Of a stretch of DNA of 64,000 nt, positions 34,175 to 42,837 are shown one piece after another. The notes under the pieces were generated by a model that was not told the DNA's origin, did no database searches, and was given only the letters and a program-made list of their open reading frames with translations. Numbering within the stretch: position 1 is the first letter of the stretch; each line of letters starts with the position of its first letter. The stretch spans positions 51,636 to 115,635 of the forward strand of contig NZ_JABWGN010000013.1 in the NCBI RefSeq assembly GCF_013363975.1, written 5' to 3'. The stretch comes from Nonomuraea montanisoli. Its GTDB lineage: Bacteria; Actinomycetota; Actinomycetes; Streptosporangiales; Streptosporangiaceae. The position numbers and the translations under genes are program-made.

Positions 34175-35797
34175 TCAGCCAGCGAGGGCGCGCATGGCCG
34201 TGTAGAAGGCGTGGTGGCGGCCGAGCTCGCGCTCCACCGGCTCCACCACCGCCGACTCGGCCACCGCCGCGACCCGGCGCCGCATCTCCCGCTCCAGCCG
34301 TTCACGTTCCTTCGACGCTCCCAGCTCCACGAAGTTGCGCGCGGCGATCCCCGACAGAACCCCCAGACCGAGCACCGAGGCCATCATCAGCCCCACCCAC
34401 GGCAGCGCCGCCGTGTCGCCCAGGAGCTGGAAGCCCAGCGGCGCCTGGCCGGCGAACAGCAGGCCGGACACGAGCCAGCCCAGCCCCAGCACGAACGCCG
34501 CCACCAGCAGGTACTGCCAGATCTTCAGCAGCCACCACCAGCCCGGAACGTGGTCGAGCCGGGGCGCCACCTCCGACAGCTCCTCCGTGAGCGTCTGCGG
34601 GAGCTGCTTGAGGTGCGAGCGGGCCGCGTGCTGCAGGGACGTCCGCCACACCGGGTGCATGTCGGCCGACAGCCCGTCGGCCAGCGCCTGCACCGCGTTG
34701 ACGACCTCCGCCTTCTGCGCGCTGACCGTGCCGGTGGTGATGCCGCGGATCTCGTCCCCGACGTCCTGCAGGCGCAGCGTCTTGACGGGGTCGGGGCGCA
34801 GCTTGGAGATCCAGCGCGGGTACGGCCAGCCGACCCACTGCATGGAACGCTCGGCGTAGACGTTCTCCATGGCCTCGCCCACCGCCGGGACGCCCACGGC
34901 GTCGCACAGCGCGTCGGTCAGCCCGAGCCGCCGGGCGTCGTCGACCGTCGAGGGGGCCGACAGCGCCTCCCCCACCGGCATGGACTTGGCCACCCGCTGT
35001 TCGAGCCGCTGCAGGTCCGCCTCCATCTTCTGGATGGCCGCCCGGCGTCGCGAGACCGCCGCCGCGACGACGCTCTTGAGGCTGTCGATGCCGCGTCCCG
35101 TGGTCGCCGAGGTGGGGACGACCGTCGGGTGCTCGACGCCCTCGCGGCGCAGCAGGTCGTTGAGGTCGATGACGAGCTCGGCGAGCTCGGCGGCGCTCAG
35201 CTTGTCGGCCTGGTTGAGCGCGAACACCGTCACCGCCTCGTGTCCGGCGAGCTCCGTGACGTAGCGGCGGTGGGTGGAGGCGTCGGCGTACTTCTGCGGG
35301 TCGAGCACCCACACCACCAGGTCGGCCAGGCCGATGAGGCGGTCGGCCTCGTTGTCGGTGAGCGCCCTGATCGAGTCGTGGTCGGGCAGGTCGAGCAGGA
35401 TCAGCCCGTGGAGCTGGCTCTCGCCCCGGTCGAGCGCGCTGGCGCGGGTGAACCGGTGCCGCTCCTGGATCTGCAGCCAGTCGAGCAGCGGCCCTGAGCC
35501 CTCCAGGCCCCACACGCAGGCATGGGTACGGGCCGTGGTGGGGCGGCGCACGCCCGTGGGCGACAGCTCCAGCCCGGAGACGGCGTTGAACAACGACGAC
35601 TTGCCGCTGCCCGTGCCGCCCGCCAGCGCGACCACGGTGTGCTCCGAGGACAGCTTGAGCCGCTCGCCGGCGCGCTTGAGCAGCGTGCTCGCCTCGGCCA
35701 GCAGCTTGGGCTCCAGGCGTCCCGGGCCCAGCTCAACGATCTTGGTGAGCGCCGTGAGGCGCGGCGCCAGGCCGGGCCTGGTGGTCATGGTGCTCAT
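34175..35797 (-). CDS. Dynamin-like membrane GTPase (DynB-type)
   Basis: A 540-residue GTPase. The P-loop is GGTGSGKSS (residues 60-68), the G3 region LLDLPDHDS, and the G4 region LNQADK. The C-terminal half is helical with two membrane segments (WWWLLKIWQYLLVAAFVLGLGW and WVGLMMASVLGLGVLS). The layout matches the paired bacterial dynamin-like proteins DynA/DynB, which in Streptomyces stabilise FtsZ rings at sporulation septa. A second GTPase gene lies just upstream on the same strand, as expected for that pair. The gene name is by analogy, not by orthology test. Confidence 0.82.
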   Translation of the reverse strand: MSTMTTRPGLAPRLTALTKIVELGPGRLEPKLLAEASTLLKRAGERLKLSSEHTVVALAGGTGSGKSSLFNAVSGLELSPTGVRRPTTARTHACVWGLEGSGPLLDWLQIQERHRFTRASALDRGESQLHGLILLDLPDHDSIRALTDNEADRLIGLADLVVWVLDPQKYADASTHRRYVTELAGHEAVTVFALNQADKLSAAELAELVIDLNDLLRREGVEHPTVVPTSATTGRGIDSLKSVVAAAVSRRRAAIQKMEADLQRLEQRVAKSMPVGEALSAPSTVDDARRLGLTDALCDAVGVPAVGEAMENVYAERSMQWVGWPYPRWISKLRPDPVKTLRLQDVGDEIRGITTGTVSAQKAEVVNAVQALADGLSADMHPVWRTSLQHAARSHLKQLPQTLTEELSEVAPRLDHVPGWWWLLKIWQYLLVAAFVLGLGWLVSGLLFAGQAPLGFQLLGDTAALPWVGLMMASVLGLGVLSGIAARNFVELGASKERERLEREMRRRVAAVAESAVVEPVERELGRHHAFYTAMRALAG

Positions 35798-35986
35798 CGG
35801 GTCACGCCGGGGGTCGTCGTCATCGTGCTCATCGGGTCGTCCCGGGGGTCGTCGGGGTGTGGTTCATCGGGTCACCTGAGAGGCGTCGTGGGGGTCGGCG
35901 CGTCGGTCATCGCGCCCCCGCAAGGGGCGTCCATCGCGCCCCCGCAGGGGGCGTCCATCGCGTCCTCACCAGGGGCGTCCGGGGGG
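35798..35986. repeat. Repeat-rich gap between the two GTPase genes
   Basis: About 190 bp with two repeat families: near 35790-35870 imperfect copies of ATCGGGTCGTCCCGGGGGTCG, and at 35908-35985 a ~24-bp unit CGCGCCCCCGCAGGGGGCGTCC (with variants), each able to form a 7-bp hairpin. It may separate or stabilise the message of the two GTPases. Confidence 0.7.
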
Positions 35987-38224
35987 TCATCGCGCCACCT
36001 CCAGGTTGTACGTGGCCTGGTAGAGGCGCGTCGCGATGGACTCGTCCGGGATCCCCGCCGAGTCGAGCGCCTGCACGTACCGCATGGACTCCTCGTCGAA
36101 CAGCATCCCGATGCGGGCGCGCAGGTCGCTGAGCGCCTTGGCGCCGATGCCGCGCAGCGACTCGGCGCCCAGCAGCGCGTTGACCAGCCGGTGCGGAACC
36201 CCCGTGGTCGCGCCGCTGAACATCGCCACCATGAAGATCAACGACAGCGAGTCGGCGTCGAACGACACCAGCTTGGACACCGAACGCTTGGCCACCCCGT
36301 CGGTACGCACCAGCTCGGTGACGTGGTCCTGCCAGGCGGCGATGGCGCGGGCGGCGTGCCGTACGAGATCGTCGGAGGGCCGGTCGAGGTCGGCGACCAG
36401 CGTGGCACCGAGCGACGAGCGGTGGCGCCAGCGGGCCGCCACCTCGTCGGCGGCGCGCGTGGCCGCGGCGACGATCACCGACTCCAGGCCGGAGCGCAGC
36501 GCGGCCCGGAACGCCAGCACCCGCTCGGGAGCCTGCCGGGCCGCCCGGCCACGCCTGCGCAGCTGGAGCGTGCGCATGAGGTCGCCCGAGCCCGCGAAGT
36601 CCTGCCACCGCGCGAGCACCTCGCCGTGGATGAGCGAGCCGCCGCGGAAGGCCCGGTCGATGTCGCCCAGCGCGTTGCGGTACGCGGCGTCCACGTCCGA
36701 GCGCAGCTCGGTCCGGAACGCGACCTGGGTCTCCATGTGCTTGGCGAGGGCGGGCACGCGGGTGCGGAAGCTGTTCAGCACGCCGTCCAGGGTCTCCCGC
36801 ACGGCCTTCGCCCGTCGCTCCTCGTCGACCGACAGCTCCGCCAGCCACAGGCGCAGATCGGTCACCTCGCTGTCGGGCAGCCGGCCGTCGACGACCTTGG
36901 ACTCGCCGATGACGAACCGGTCGATCTCCCCCAGGCCGTACTCGGCGAGCATGCGGGCGAAGTGCTTGAGCACCACGTCGCGGGCCTTCGGCTGGATCCG
37001 CGACAGGACGATGGCCAGGCGGGCGCCGCGCTCCTTCGCCATGCGCAGGAGGTTCCAGGCGGGCGCGTCGGCGTAGCGGGCGGCGGTGGTGACGAAGACC
37101 CACAGGTCGGCGGCGTCGAGCATGCGCTGGGCGATCTCGTGGTGCTTCTCGACGACCGAGTCGATGTCGGGGGTGTCGAGCAGCGCCACGCCCTGGGGCA
37201 GCTTCTCGGTGGGGACGACGACGAGGCTGTCGGGGCCGGCCTCGGGCGTCGGCTTGTCGATGCGCCGCAGGCCGCCGAGCAGCTCTCCCTCGGCGAACCA
37301 GCGCTGGTCGTCCGGGTGGCAGGCCAGGACGGGCACGCCGGTGGTGGGACGGCGCACGCCGGTGCGGGAGACGTTCTTCTCGGCCAGGGAGTTGACCAGC
37401 GTGGACTTGCCCGCGCCGGTCGAGCCGGCCACCACGATGAGGGCCGGCGCGGTGCTGGTGCGCACCCGGGGCAGCACGTAGTCCTGGAGCTGGGCCAGGA
37501 GGTCGGCGCGCGCCTGCCGGGCCTCGTCGGCGCCGGGCAGGTCGAGGCCGAAGCGCAGGTCGGCGACGCTGACGCGGAGGGTGTCGAGGGCTGAGGCGAG
37601 GGCGGCGATGGTCTCAGGAGGGAGGACGTGCACCTCCGCGCGCGCGCCGTTCTCCGACACCGACTCGGGCTCGGGTTCAGGTTCCGGCTCGGGCTCGGGC
37701 TCGGGTTCCGGCTCGGGCGCGGGTTCCGGCTCTGCATCCGAGGACGCCGCCGGCTCCGGCTCCGAGGACGTCTCCGGCTCCTCCGGCTCCTCGGGCTGCG
37801 GGGTCGCCTCCGCGTCGTCCTCCTGCTCCAGGGCGACGGGCTCAGGCTCGGGCTCGGAGGAGTCAGGCTCGGGCTCGGAGGAGTCAGGCTCGGGCTCGGA
37901 GGAGTCAGGCTCGGGCTCGGGGGTGGCGTCGGCCTCAAGCACTGTGTCCGCGACGGTGTCCTCCGGCTCCGGGGCCTCCTCATGCGCGGAAGGCTCGGCC
38001 TCGTCAGGCTGGTCGGCTTCGTCGGCGACGACAGGCCCGGGGGCGGTGTCGGCGTCGGGCTCCGGTACGGCGTCCGAGGACTCCGAGGCCGGTCGTGCGG
38101 CCTCCTCCTCCGGCGGCGCTCCCGCGTCGTCGGGCCCGGCCGCGTCCTCGTCCCTGATGGCGCGGAAGCTCAACGTCTGCTCACCCGGCGACTCCTGGCG
38201 CCCGTCATCCATGGCCGTGCTCAC
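35987..38224 (-). CDS. Dynamin-like GTPase with long acidic N terminus (DynA-type)
   Basis: A 745-residue GTPase. Residues 1-195 are acidic and disordered, with EPEPDSS repeats and a poly(Pro-Glu) tract. The GTPase domain begins ~260: P-loop AGSTGAGKS (~267-274), G3 region LLDTPDIDS, and a ~200-residue helical part behind. A hydrophobic segment near residues 660-690 (LSLIFMVAMFSGATTG) may contact membrane. It pairs with the following GTPase gene as in the DynA/DynB system, and the acidic arm could bind a basic surface. Its GTG start overlaps the stop of the cysG-like gene (GTGA), so it is translated from the siroheme/cobalamin message. ATG 38212 is an alternative start. Confidence 0.82.
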   Translation of the reverse strand: MSTAMDDGRQESPGEQTLSFRAIRDEDAAGPDDAGAPPEEEAARPASESSDAVPEPDADTAPGPVVADEADQPDEAEPSAHEEAPEPEDTVADTVLEADATPEPEPDSSEPEPDSSEPEPDSSEPEPEPVALEQEDDAEATPQPEEPEEPETSSEPEPAASSDAEPEPAPEPEPEPEPEPEPEPEPESVSENGARAEVHVLPPETIAALASALDTLRVSVADLRFGLDLPGADEARQARADLLAQLQDYVLPRVRTSTAPALIVVAGSTGAGKSTLVNSLAEKNVSRTGVRRPTTGVPVLACHPDDQRWFAEGELLGGLRRIDKPTPEAGPDSLVVVPTEKLPQGVALLDTPDIDSVVEKHHEIAQRMLDAADLWVFVTTAARYADAPAWNLLRMAKERGARLAIVLSRIQPKARDVVLKHFARMLAEYGLGEIDRFVIGESKVVDGRLPDSEVTDLRLWLAELSVDEERRAKAVRETLDGVLNSFRTRVPALAKHMETQVAFRTELRSDVDAAYRNALGDIDRAFRGGSLIHGEVLARWQDFAGSGDLMRTLQLRRRGRAARQAPERVLAFRAALRSGLESVIVAAATRAADEVAARWRHRSSLGATLVADLDRPSDDLVRHAARAIAAWQDHVTELVRTDGVAKRSVSKLVSFDADSLSLIFMVAMFSGATTGVPHRLVNALLGAESLRGIGAKALSDLRARIGMLFDEESMRYVQALDSAGIPDESIATRLYQATYNLEVAR
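37842..37923. repeat. 21-bp tandem repeats in DynA-like gene
   Basis: Three perfect and one partial copy of TCAGGCTCGGGCTCGGAGGA followed by G, encoding EPEPDSS. A second low-complexity tract at 37660-37740 encodes poly(EP). Both keep frame. Confidence 0.9.
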
Positions 38225-39453
38225 GGCAAGCGCTCCGCTCGAACCATCTCGACCTCCTGGCCGACCCTGACGACATCACCGACGACGACGATGGCCGGCG
38301 GCCGTATGCCGGCCGCGGACACGCGGTCGGCCACGGTGGAAAGGGGAGCGACAACCGTCCGCTGGGTCGGAAGGGTACCGTCCTGCACCACCATTACGGG
38401 AGTCTCCGGTGAGCGTCCGTCTCGCAGGAGCGCCTCGGCGACCTTGGCGAGCCGTTCGACGGCCATCAGCAGGACCAACGTGCCCTGCGAGCGGGCCATG
38501 GCGGGCCAGTCGACGGTGGAGGCGGGGTCGTCGGGCGCCACGTGCACGGACACCACGTGGAACTCCTGGCTGACGCCCCGGTGGGTGACCGGGACCCCGG
38601 CGGCGGAGGGCACGGCGACGGCGCTGGTGATGCCGGGCACGACCAGCACCGGGATCCCGGCCCGGGCGCAGGCGATCATCTCCTCGCCGCCGCGGCCGAA
38701 CACGAACGGGTCGCCGCCCTTGAGCCGCACCACGAACTTCCCCTGCCGGGCCCGGTCCACGAGGATCTCGTTGATCTTGTTCTGGGCCAGCGACCTGCCG
38801 TACGGGACCTTGGCGGCGTCGATGAGCTCGACGTCGGGCGCGAGCTCGTCGAGCAGGGCGCGCGGCGCGAGACGGTCGGCGACCACGACGTCGGCCTGGG
38901 CGAGGAGCTGGCGGCCGCGCACGGTGATGAGCCCGGGGTCGCCGGGCCCGCCGCCGACGAGGGCGACGCCCACGGGCTTGGTGCGGCTGCGGCGCGCGTC
39001 CACGGTGCCGTCGCGCAGGGCTCCGACGACGGCGTCCCTGATGCCGGCGGCCCGGCGCGGGTCGCCGCCCGCGGTGACCGCCACGCTGATCTCGTCGACC
39101 CGCCCGGAGGCGGGGGTCCAGGCGGCGGAGGCTTCCTTGTCGTCGGCACGCACGCACCAGATGTGCTTGGCCTCGGCCTCGGCGGCGACGGCCGTGTTGA
39201 CGGCCCGGTCGTCGGTGCAGGCCTGGACGAGCCAGGCGCCGTCGCAGTCGCCCACCTCGTACGGCCGGGCGTGCCAGGTGACGCGGCCCCCGGCGATGAG
39301 GTCGTCGAGGGCGGGTGTGACGCTGGGCGACACCAGGGTGATCACCGCGCCCGCCTCCAGCAGGGCGGGCACCCGGCGTTGGGCGACGTGGCCTCCCCCC
39401 ACGACGAGGACCCGGCGACCGGAGAGCCGCAGGCCGAGGAGGTAGGGCCCCAT
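38221..39453 (-). CDS. cysG: Bifunctional precorrin-2 dehydrogenase / uroporphyrinogen-III C-methyltransferase
   Basis: A 410-residue enzyme of siroheme and cobalamin synthesis. N-terminal part (~1-150): Rossmann fold, VLVVGGGHVAQRRVPALLEAG, the NAD-dependent precorrin-2 oxidation domain of CysG/SirC type. C-terminal part (~160-405): SUMT, with VALVGGGPGDPGLITVRG, RLKGGDPFVFGRGGEE and VVPGITSAVAVPSAAGVPVTHRG. It dimethylates uroporphyrinogen III with SAM, then oxidises precorrin-2. The ferrochelatase part of E. coli CysG is not separately evident. ATG 39453 has a GGGAG ribosome site. Its stop overlaps the start of a dynamin-like GTPase gene. Confidence 0.9.
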   Translation of the reverse strand: MGPYLLGLRLSGRRVLVVGGGHVAQRRVPALLEAGAVITLVSPSVTPALDDLIAGGRVTWHARPYEVGDCDGAWLVQACTDDRAVNTAVAAEAEAKHIWCVRADDKEASAAWTPASGRVDEISVAVTAGGDPRRAAGIRDAVVGALRDGTVDARRSRTKPVGVALVGGGPGDPGLITVRGRQLLAQADVVVADRLAPRALLDELAPDVELIDAAKVPYGRSLAQNKINEILVDRARQGKFVVRLKGGDPFVFGRGGEEMIACARAGIPVLVVPGITSAVAVPSAAGVPVTHRGVSQEFHVVSVHVAPDDPASTVDWPAMARSQGTLVLLMAVERLAKVAEALLRDGRSPETPVMVVQDGTLPTQRTVVAPLSTVADRVSAAGIRPPAIVVVGDVVRVGQEVEMVRAERLP

Positions 39454-39587
39454 GGTGGGATTCTCCCGTTCGCGAAGGTTGGGCTGTGTCAGGAGGTAAA
39501 CCTACCGGGTCCGGGCCCGCCCGGTGTTTCGCCCGCGTCAACCCGTGTCAACCCGTGTCATCAGCCGCCATCACGGCACGTCACCTG
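39454..39587. other. cobT-cysG spacer, no cobalamin riboswitch seen
   Basis: 134 bp without a gene. It contains two copies of CGTGTCAACCC. I looked for the cobalamin riboswitch box GCCACTG and the multi-stem fold and did not find them here or upstream of cobL, so B12 control, if any, must lie elsewhere. Confidence 0.4.
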
Positions 39588-40658
39588 TCACACGGGTTTC
39601 TCGGTCACTCCCGCCGAGTCGAACGTGGCCACCTCGTGCATGACCCGGACGGCCGCGCAGACGAGGGGATGGGCGAGCAGGCCGCCGGTCCCCTCGCCAA
39701 GCCGGAGCTCCAGGTCGACGAGGGGGTGCAGCCCGAGGGCGGTCAGCGCGACGGTGTGCCCGGGCTCGGCCGAGCGGTGCCCGGCGAGGCAGTGGTCGAC
39801 GGCGGCCGGGTCGAGGGCCGCGGCGGCGAGGGCGGCGGCGCCGGCGATGACGCCGTCGAGGATCACCGGCACGCGCGCGGCGGCGCCGCCGAGGATGTAG
39901 CCGGCGATCGCCGCGTGCTCGAACCCGCCGACGGCGGCGAGCACGCGCAGCGCGTCGCTCGCCTCGGAGCCGGCCCGCGTGACGCCGTTGACGCGCAGGG
40001 CCTCACGGACGACGCCGACCTTCCGCTCGTACGTGGCGTCGTCCACGCCGGTGCCGCGTCCCGTGACCTCGCCGGGGTCGGCCCCGGTGAAGGCGGCGAC
40101 GAGCGCGGCCGAGGCCGTGGTGTTGGCGATGCCCATGTCGCCGGTGATCAGGCAGCGGGCCCCCTGGGCGACCAGGTCGCGGGCCACCTCGATGCCCGCC
40201 TCGATGGCGCGCGCCGCCTGGTCGACGGTCATCGCCGGGCCCTTGGACAGGTCGGCGGTGCCGTACCCGATCTTCCGCTTGACCAGCGCGGGCGCGTCGG
40301 GCAGGTCGGCCGCGACGCCGATGTCCACCACGGTCACCGAGACGCCCGCCTGGGCGGCGAAGGCGTTGGCCACGCCGCCGCCCGCAAGGAAGTTGGCGAC
40401 CATCTGGACGGTCACCTCCTGCGGCCACGGCGTGACGCCGCGGGCGTGGACGCCGTGGTCGGCCGCGAAGATGGCGAGGACCGCGGGTTCGGGCATGGGC
40501 GGCGGGCAGACGCCGGCCGCCCCGGCGAGGCGTACGGCGACCTCCTCCAGCGCCCCGAGCGAGCCCTTGGGCTTGGTGAGCCGATCCTGGTGGGCGCGGG
40601 CCTCGGCCACCGCCCGCGGATCGGCGGGGCGGATCGCGGCGAGCGTCTCTGCGAGCAC
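39588..40658 (-). CDS. cobT: Nicotinate-nucleotide-dimethylbenzimidazole phosphoribosyltransferase CobT
   Basis: A 356-residue enzyme that makes alpha-ribazole 5'-phosphate, the lower ligand of cobalamin, from dimethylbenzimidazole and NaMN. Family signatures are present: FAADHGVHARGVTPWPQEVT, ITGDMGIANTTASAALVAA (conserved GEMGIGNTT-like), and the C-terminal GGLLAHPLVCAAVRVMHE region. The catalytic Glu region (ELRLGEGTGGLLA) is intact. GTG 40658 is chosen because GGAGG precedes it by about 6 nt; the longer frame to 40721 overlaps the cbiX-like gene and adds unrelated sequence. 19 bp after the upstream cbiX-like gene. Confidence 0.95.
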   Translation of the reverse strand: MLAETLAAIRPADPRAVAEARAHQDRLTKPKGSLGALEEVAVRLAGAAGVCPPPMPEPAVLAIFAADHGVHARGVTPWPQEVTVQMVANFLAGGGVANAFAAQAGVSVTVVDIGVAADLPDAPALVKRKIGYGTADLSKGPAMTVDQAARAIEAGIEVARDLVAQGARCLITGDMGIANTTASAALVAAFTGADPGEVTGRGTGVDDATYERKVGVVREALRVNGVTRAGSEASDALRVLAAVGGFEHAAIAGYILGGAAARVPVILDGVIAGAAALAAAALDPAAVDHCLAGHRSAEPGHTVALTALGLHPLVDLELRLGEGTGGLLAHPLVCAAVRVMHEVATFDSAGVTEKPV

Positions 40659-40677
40659 GGCGAACCTCCGTGGGGAA

Positions 40678-41520
40678 TCAGGCGGGTTGGAGTGCTTCCT
40701 CGTAACGGTCGATGACCACATCGGCCAGGGTGTCGCAGTCGCCGATCACCTCGGCGCAGCGGATGTCGAGGTCGGGGTGGCCCGCGCCGTAGGCGAGCGC
40801 CTGCGCCCAGACCCGCTCCAGCACCCCGCCCGCGAACAACAGGTAGGGCACCACGATGACCCGCTTGGCGCCGAGGCGGCGGCAGCGCTCCAGGCCGCCC
40901 GGCACGCCGGGGGGCGTGACGGAGACGAACGCGGTCTCGACGGTCATGAAGTCGTAGGCGTGGGTCTCCCAGAACAGCCGGGACACGCGGTGGATCTCGG
41001 CGTTGGCGGCCGGGTCGGTCGAGCCCTCGCCGACCAGCACGACCGCGGTCTCGCCCGGCTCGACGTGGCCGAGCTGGTGGTCGGGGGGCGTGTCGACGGC
41101 GCGGAGCTGGCGATACCTGCCGCCCACGGCCTCCAGGGGCCGCAGCCGCGGCATCTCGGTCGCGGCGTCCTTGAGCCGCTCGGCCAGCAGGGCGAGCACG
41201 CGGGGGTCGGGGCCGAGGGGACGGCCGTAGTCGTACATCAGCGTGGGGTGGCGGCGCGCCTCGGCCTCCAGCGCGGCGGGCCATTCCTCGCCCACGCGGC
41301 TGAGGCTCAGCGGCAGCGCGACCAGGCGGTGGTGTCCGCGGGCGACCAGGGAGGCGACGGACTCGCTCAACCGCGGCGTGGCCCGCTCCAGGTAGCCGCC
41401 GGAGACGTCGGCGGCCCGCTGGTCCAGCCGGCAGCGGAGCCGGTGGACGAACCTGCCGAACTCCGCTGAGTCGGCGTCATCGTTCGAGCCCTGCCCGATC
41501 AGCAGGAGCGGCGGCTTCAT
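40678..41520 (-). CDS. CbiX-like sirohydrochlorin chelatase, metal-site His missing
   Basis: A 280-residue protein of two CbiX-type domains, the length of the long (CbiX-L) chelatases that insert cobalt or iron into sirohydrochlorin. Domain 1 begins LLLIGQGSNDDADSAEF, domain 2 VVLVGEGSTDPAANAEI. In active enzymes I expect GHGS with a catalytic His, and a second His ~60-70 residues later (HAKxDIP-like). Here the first is Gln and the second position reads SLSRVGEEWP, without His. So either this protein uses other ligands or is not a chelatase. The operon location (between cobL and cobT) still ties it to corrinoid synthesis. Confidence 0.75.
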   Translation of the reverse strand: MKPPLLLIGQGSNDDADSAEFGRFVHRLRCRLDQRAADVSGGYLERATPRLSESVASLVARGHHRLVALPLSLSRVGEEWPAALEAEARRHPTLMYDYGRPLGPDPRVLALLAERLKDAATEMPRLRPLEAVGGRYRQLRAVDTPPDHQLGHVEPGETAVVLVGEGSTDPAANAEIHRVSRLFWETHAYDFMTVETAFVSVTPPGVPGGLERCRRLGAKRVIVVPYLLFAGGVLERVWAQALAYGAGHPDLDIRCAEVIGDCDTLADVVIDRYEEALQPA

Positions 41521-41586
41521 CGAGGGATTCTCCGGAGGTAGACAAAGACACGCGAGGATAACCGATGCGCGCCCGTGAGCGACAGG

Positions 41587-42762
41587 TCACGCGGGGTATG
41601 CGGGCACCCCGTGGACGACGAACACCGGGTCGGTGGCGGCCAGGCCGTGGGAGCCGTCGGGCTGGACGGTGAACCTGGAGGCCAGGATCTGCGTGCCCTC
41701 GGCGCGGTAGCCGTGCTCGCGCAGCCGGTCGAGGACGGCGGGCACGCGTTCCAGGGTCCTGACGGCGCACACGAGCGAGCGGGGACGGCGCGCGGCGCAG
41801 GCGACGATCACGTCGATGCCGCCTCCTCCGACGAACACGGCGTCGGGGTCGGGCAGGGGCTCCAGCGCGGGCGGCGCCTGGCCGCGGGTGAGTGCGACCT
41901 TGACGCCGTGGGCCAGCACGGTGGAGCGCAGCCGGGCGCAGGACTCCTCGTCTCTCTCGACGGCCATGACGGCCGCGCCGAGCCGCGCGCACTCGACCGC
42001 GATCTCGCCGGAGCCGGCGCCGACGTCCCACACCAGGTCGCCGAGCCGGGGCCCGAGCTTGGCCAGGATGTACGCCTTGACCTCCGGCGGGAGCGGCCCG
42101 CCGAGCGGCAGCGCCCACTCGGCCGGGCCGGGCTGCGCGCCCGCCACCCAGCCGGGCGGCCCGGCCCGGTGCAGCGGGTCGATGACCAGCACCACGTCCG
42201 GGTCCTTCCACGGGCGGGTGGTGGCCTCGCCCATGCGGCTGTAGGTGACGCGCTGGTCGGGGCCGCCGAGGTCCTCGCAGACCAGCAGGGCGCGTGGCGT
42301 GGTGGGGGCCAGCTCGCGGGCGATCTCGCCGGGCCCGACGCCGGGGGTGACGAGGACGGCCACCTTGGGGTGGGCGCGGCAGGCGTTGACGACCCGGTCG
42401 AGCTGGCGCGGGCCGGCCGGGGCGACGACGAGGGCGTCCTCCCAGTTGAGCCCGGCGCAGGCGAACGCGCGGGTGACGAGCGAGGTCGCGGGCAGCACCT
42501 CGGGCTCCAGGCCGTGGCGCCGCAGGGCGCGGACGACGCCGAAGAAGCCGGGGTCGCCCTGGGTGACGACGACGGCCGGGCCCCCGCCCTCGCCGATGTG
42601 CCGGTCGAGGGTCTCCAGGAGGGCGTCGTCGGGCACGACCGGCGCGGCCGGCCCGAACCGGCCGGCGAGGGACGGGGGGCCCACCACCAGCGCCGCCGCG
42701 TGGAGCCGGTCGGCGGCCTTGGCCGACAGTTCCGATCCGTCCCACCCGACCACCGTGATCAT
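41587..42762 (-). CDS. cobL: Precorrin-6Y C5,15-methyltransferase CobL (CbiE-CbiT)
   Basis: A 391-residue bifunctional methyltransferase of the aerobic or anaerobic corrin pathway. The N-terminal CbiE half (ITVVGWDGSELSAKAADRL; VTQGDPGFFGVVRALRR) is a class III SAM methyltransferase; the C-terminal CbiT half has the SAM motif VWDVGAGSGEIAVECARLG and the ALEPLPDPDAVFVGGGG region. It adds methyls at C5 and C15 and decarboxylates the acetate side chain. It is the first cob gene of the minus-strand run cobL-cbiX-cobT-cysG. Confidence 0.93.
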   Translation of the reverse strand: MITVVGWDGSELSAKAADRLHAAALVVGPPSLAGRFGPAAPVVPDDALLETLDRHIGEGGGPAVVVTQGDPGFFGVVRALRRHGLEPEVLPATSLVTRAFACAGLNWEDALVVAPAGPRQLDRVVNACRAHPKVAVLVTPGVGPGEIARELAPTTPRALLVCEDLGGPDQRVTYSRMGEATTRPWKDPDVVLVIDPLHRAGPPGWVAGAQPGPAEWALPLGGPLPPEVKAYILAKLGPRLGDLVWDVGAGSGEIAVECARLGAAVMAVERDEESCARLRSTVLAHGVKVALTRGQAPPALEPLPDPDAVFVGGGGIDVIVACAARRPRSLVCAVRTLERVPAVLDRLREHGYRAEGTQILASRFTVQPDGSHGLAATDPVFVVHGVPAYPA

Positions 42763-42837
42763 GCCGCCTCACCGTCCTCACCACCAAGAGTGACGGCTTC
42801 CCGGTCGTTTCACCAGGGGTCACCCGGTCCGGGGGGG

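Noticed and set aside
33044-35497. A plus-strand open frame of 817 codons across the SSB-like and GTPase genes
   Set aside because: It is the complement of two well-supported minus-strand genes; long antisense frames arise from high GC at third positions. Its product has no known domain.
39454-42837. A cobalamin riboswitch upstream of cobL, cobT or cysG
   Set aside because: No B12 box or multi-stem fold was seen in the short gaps. I could not run a covariance model, so a divergent riboswitch is not fully excluded.
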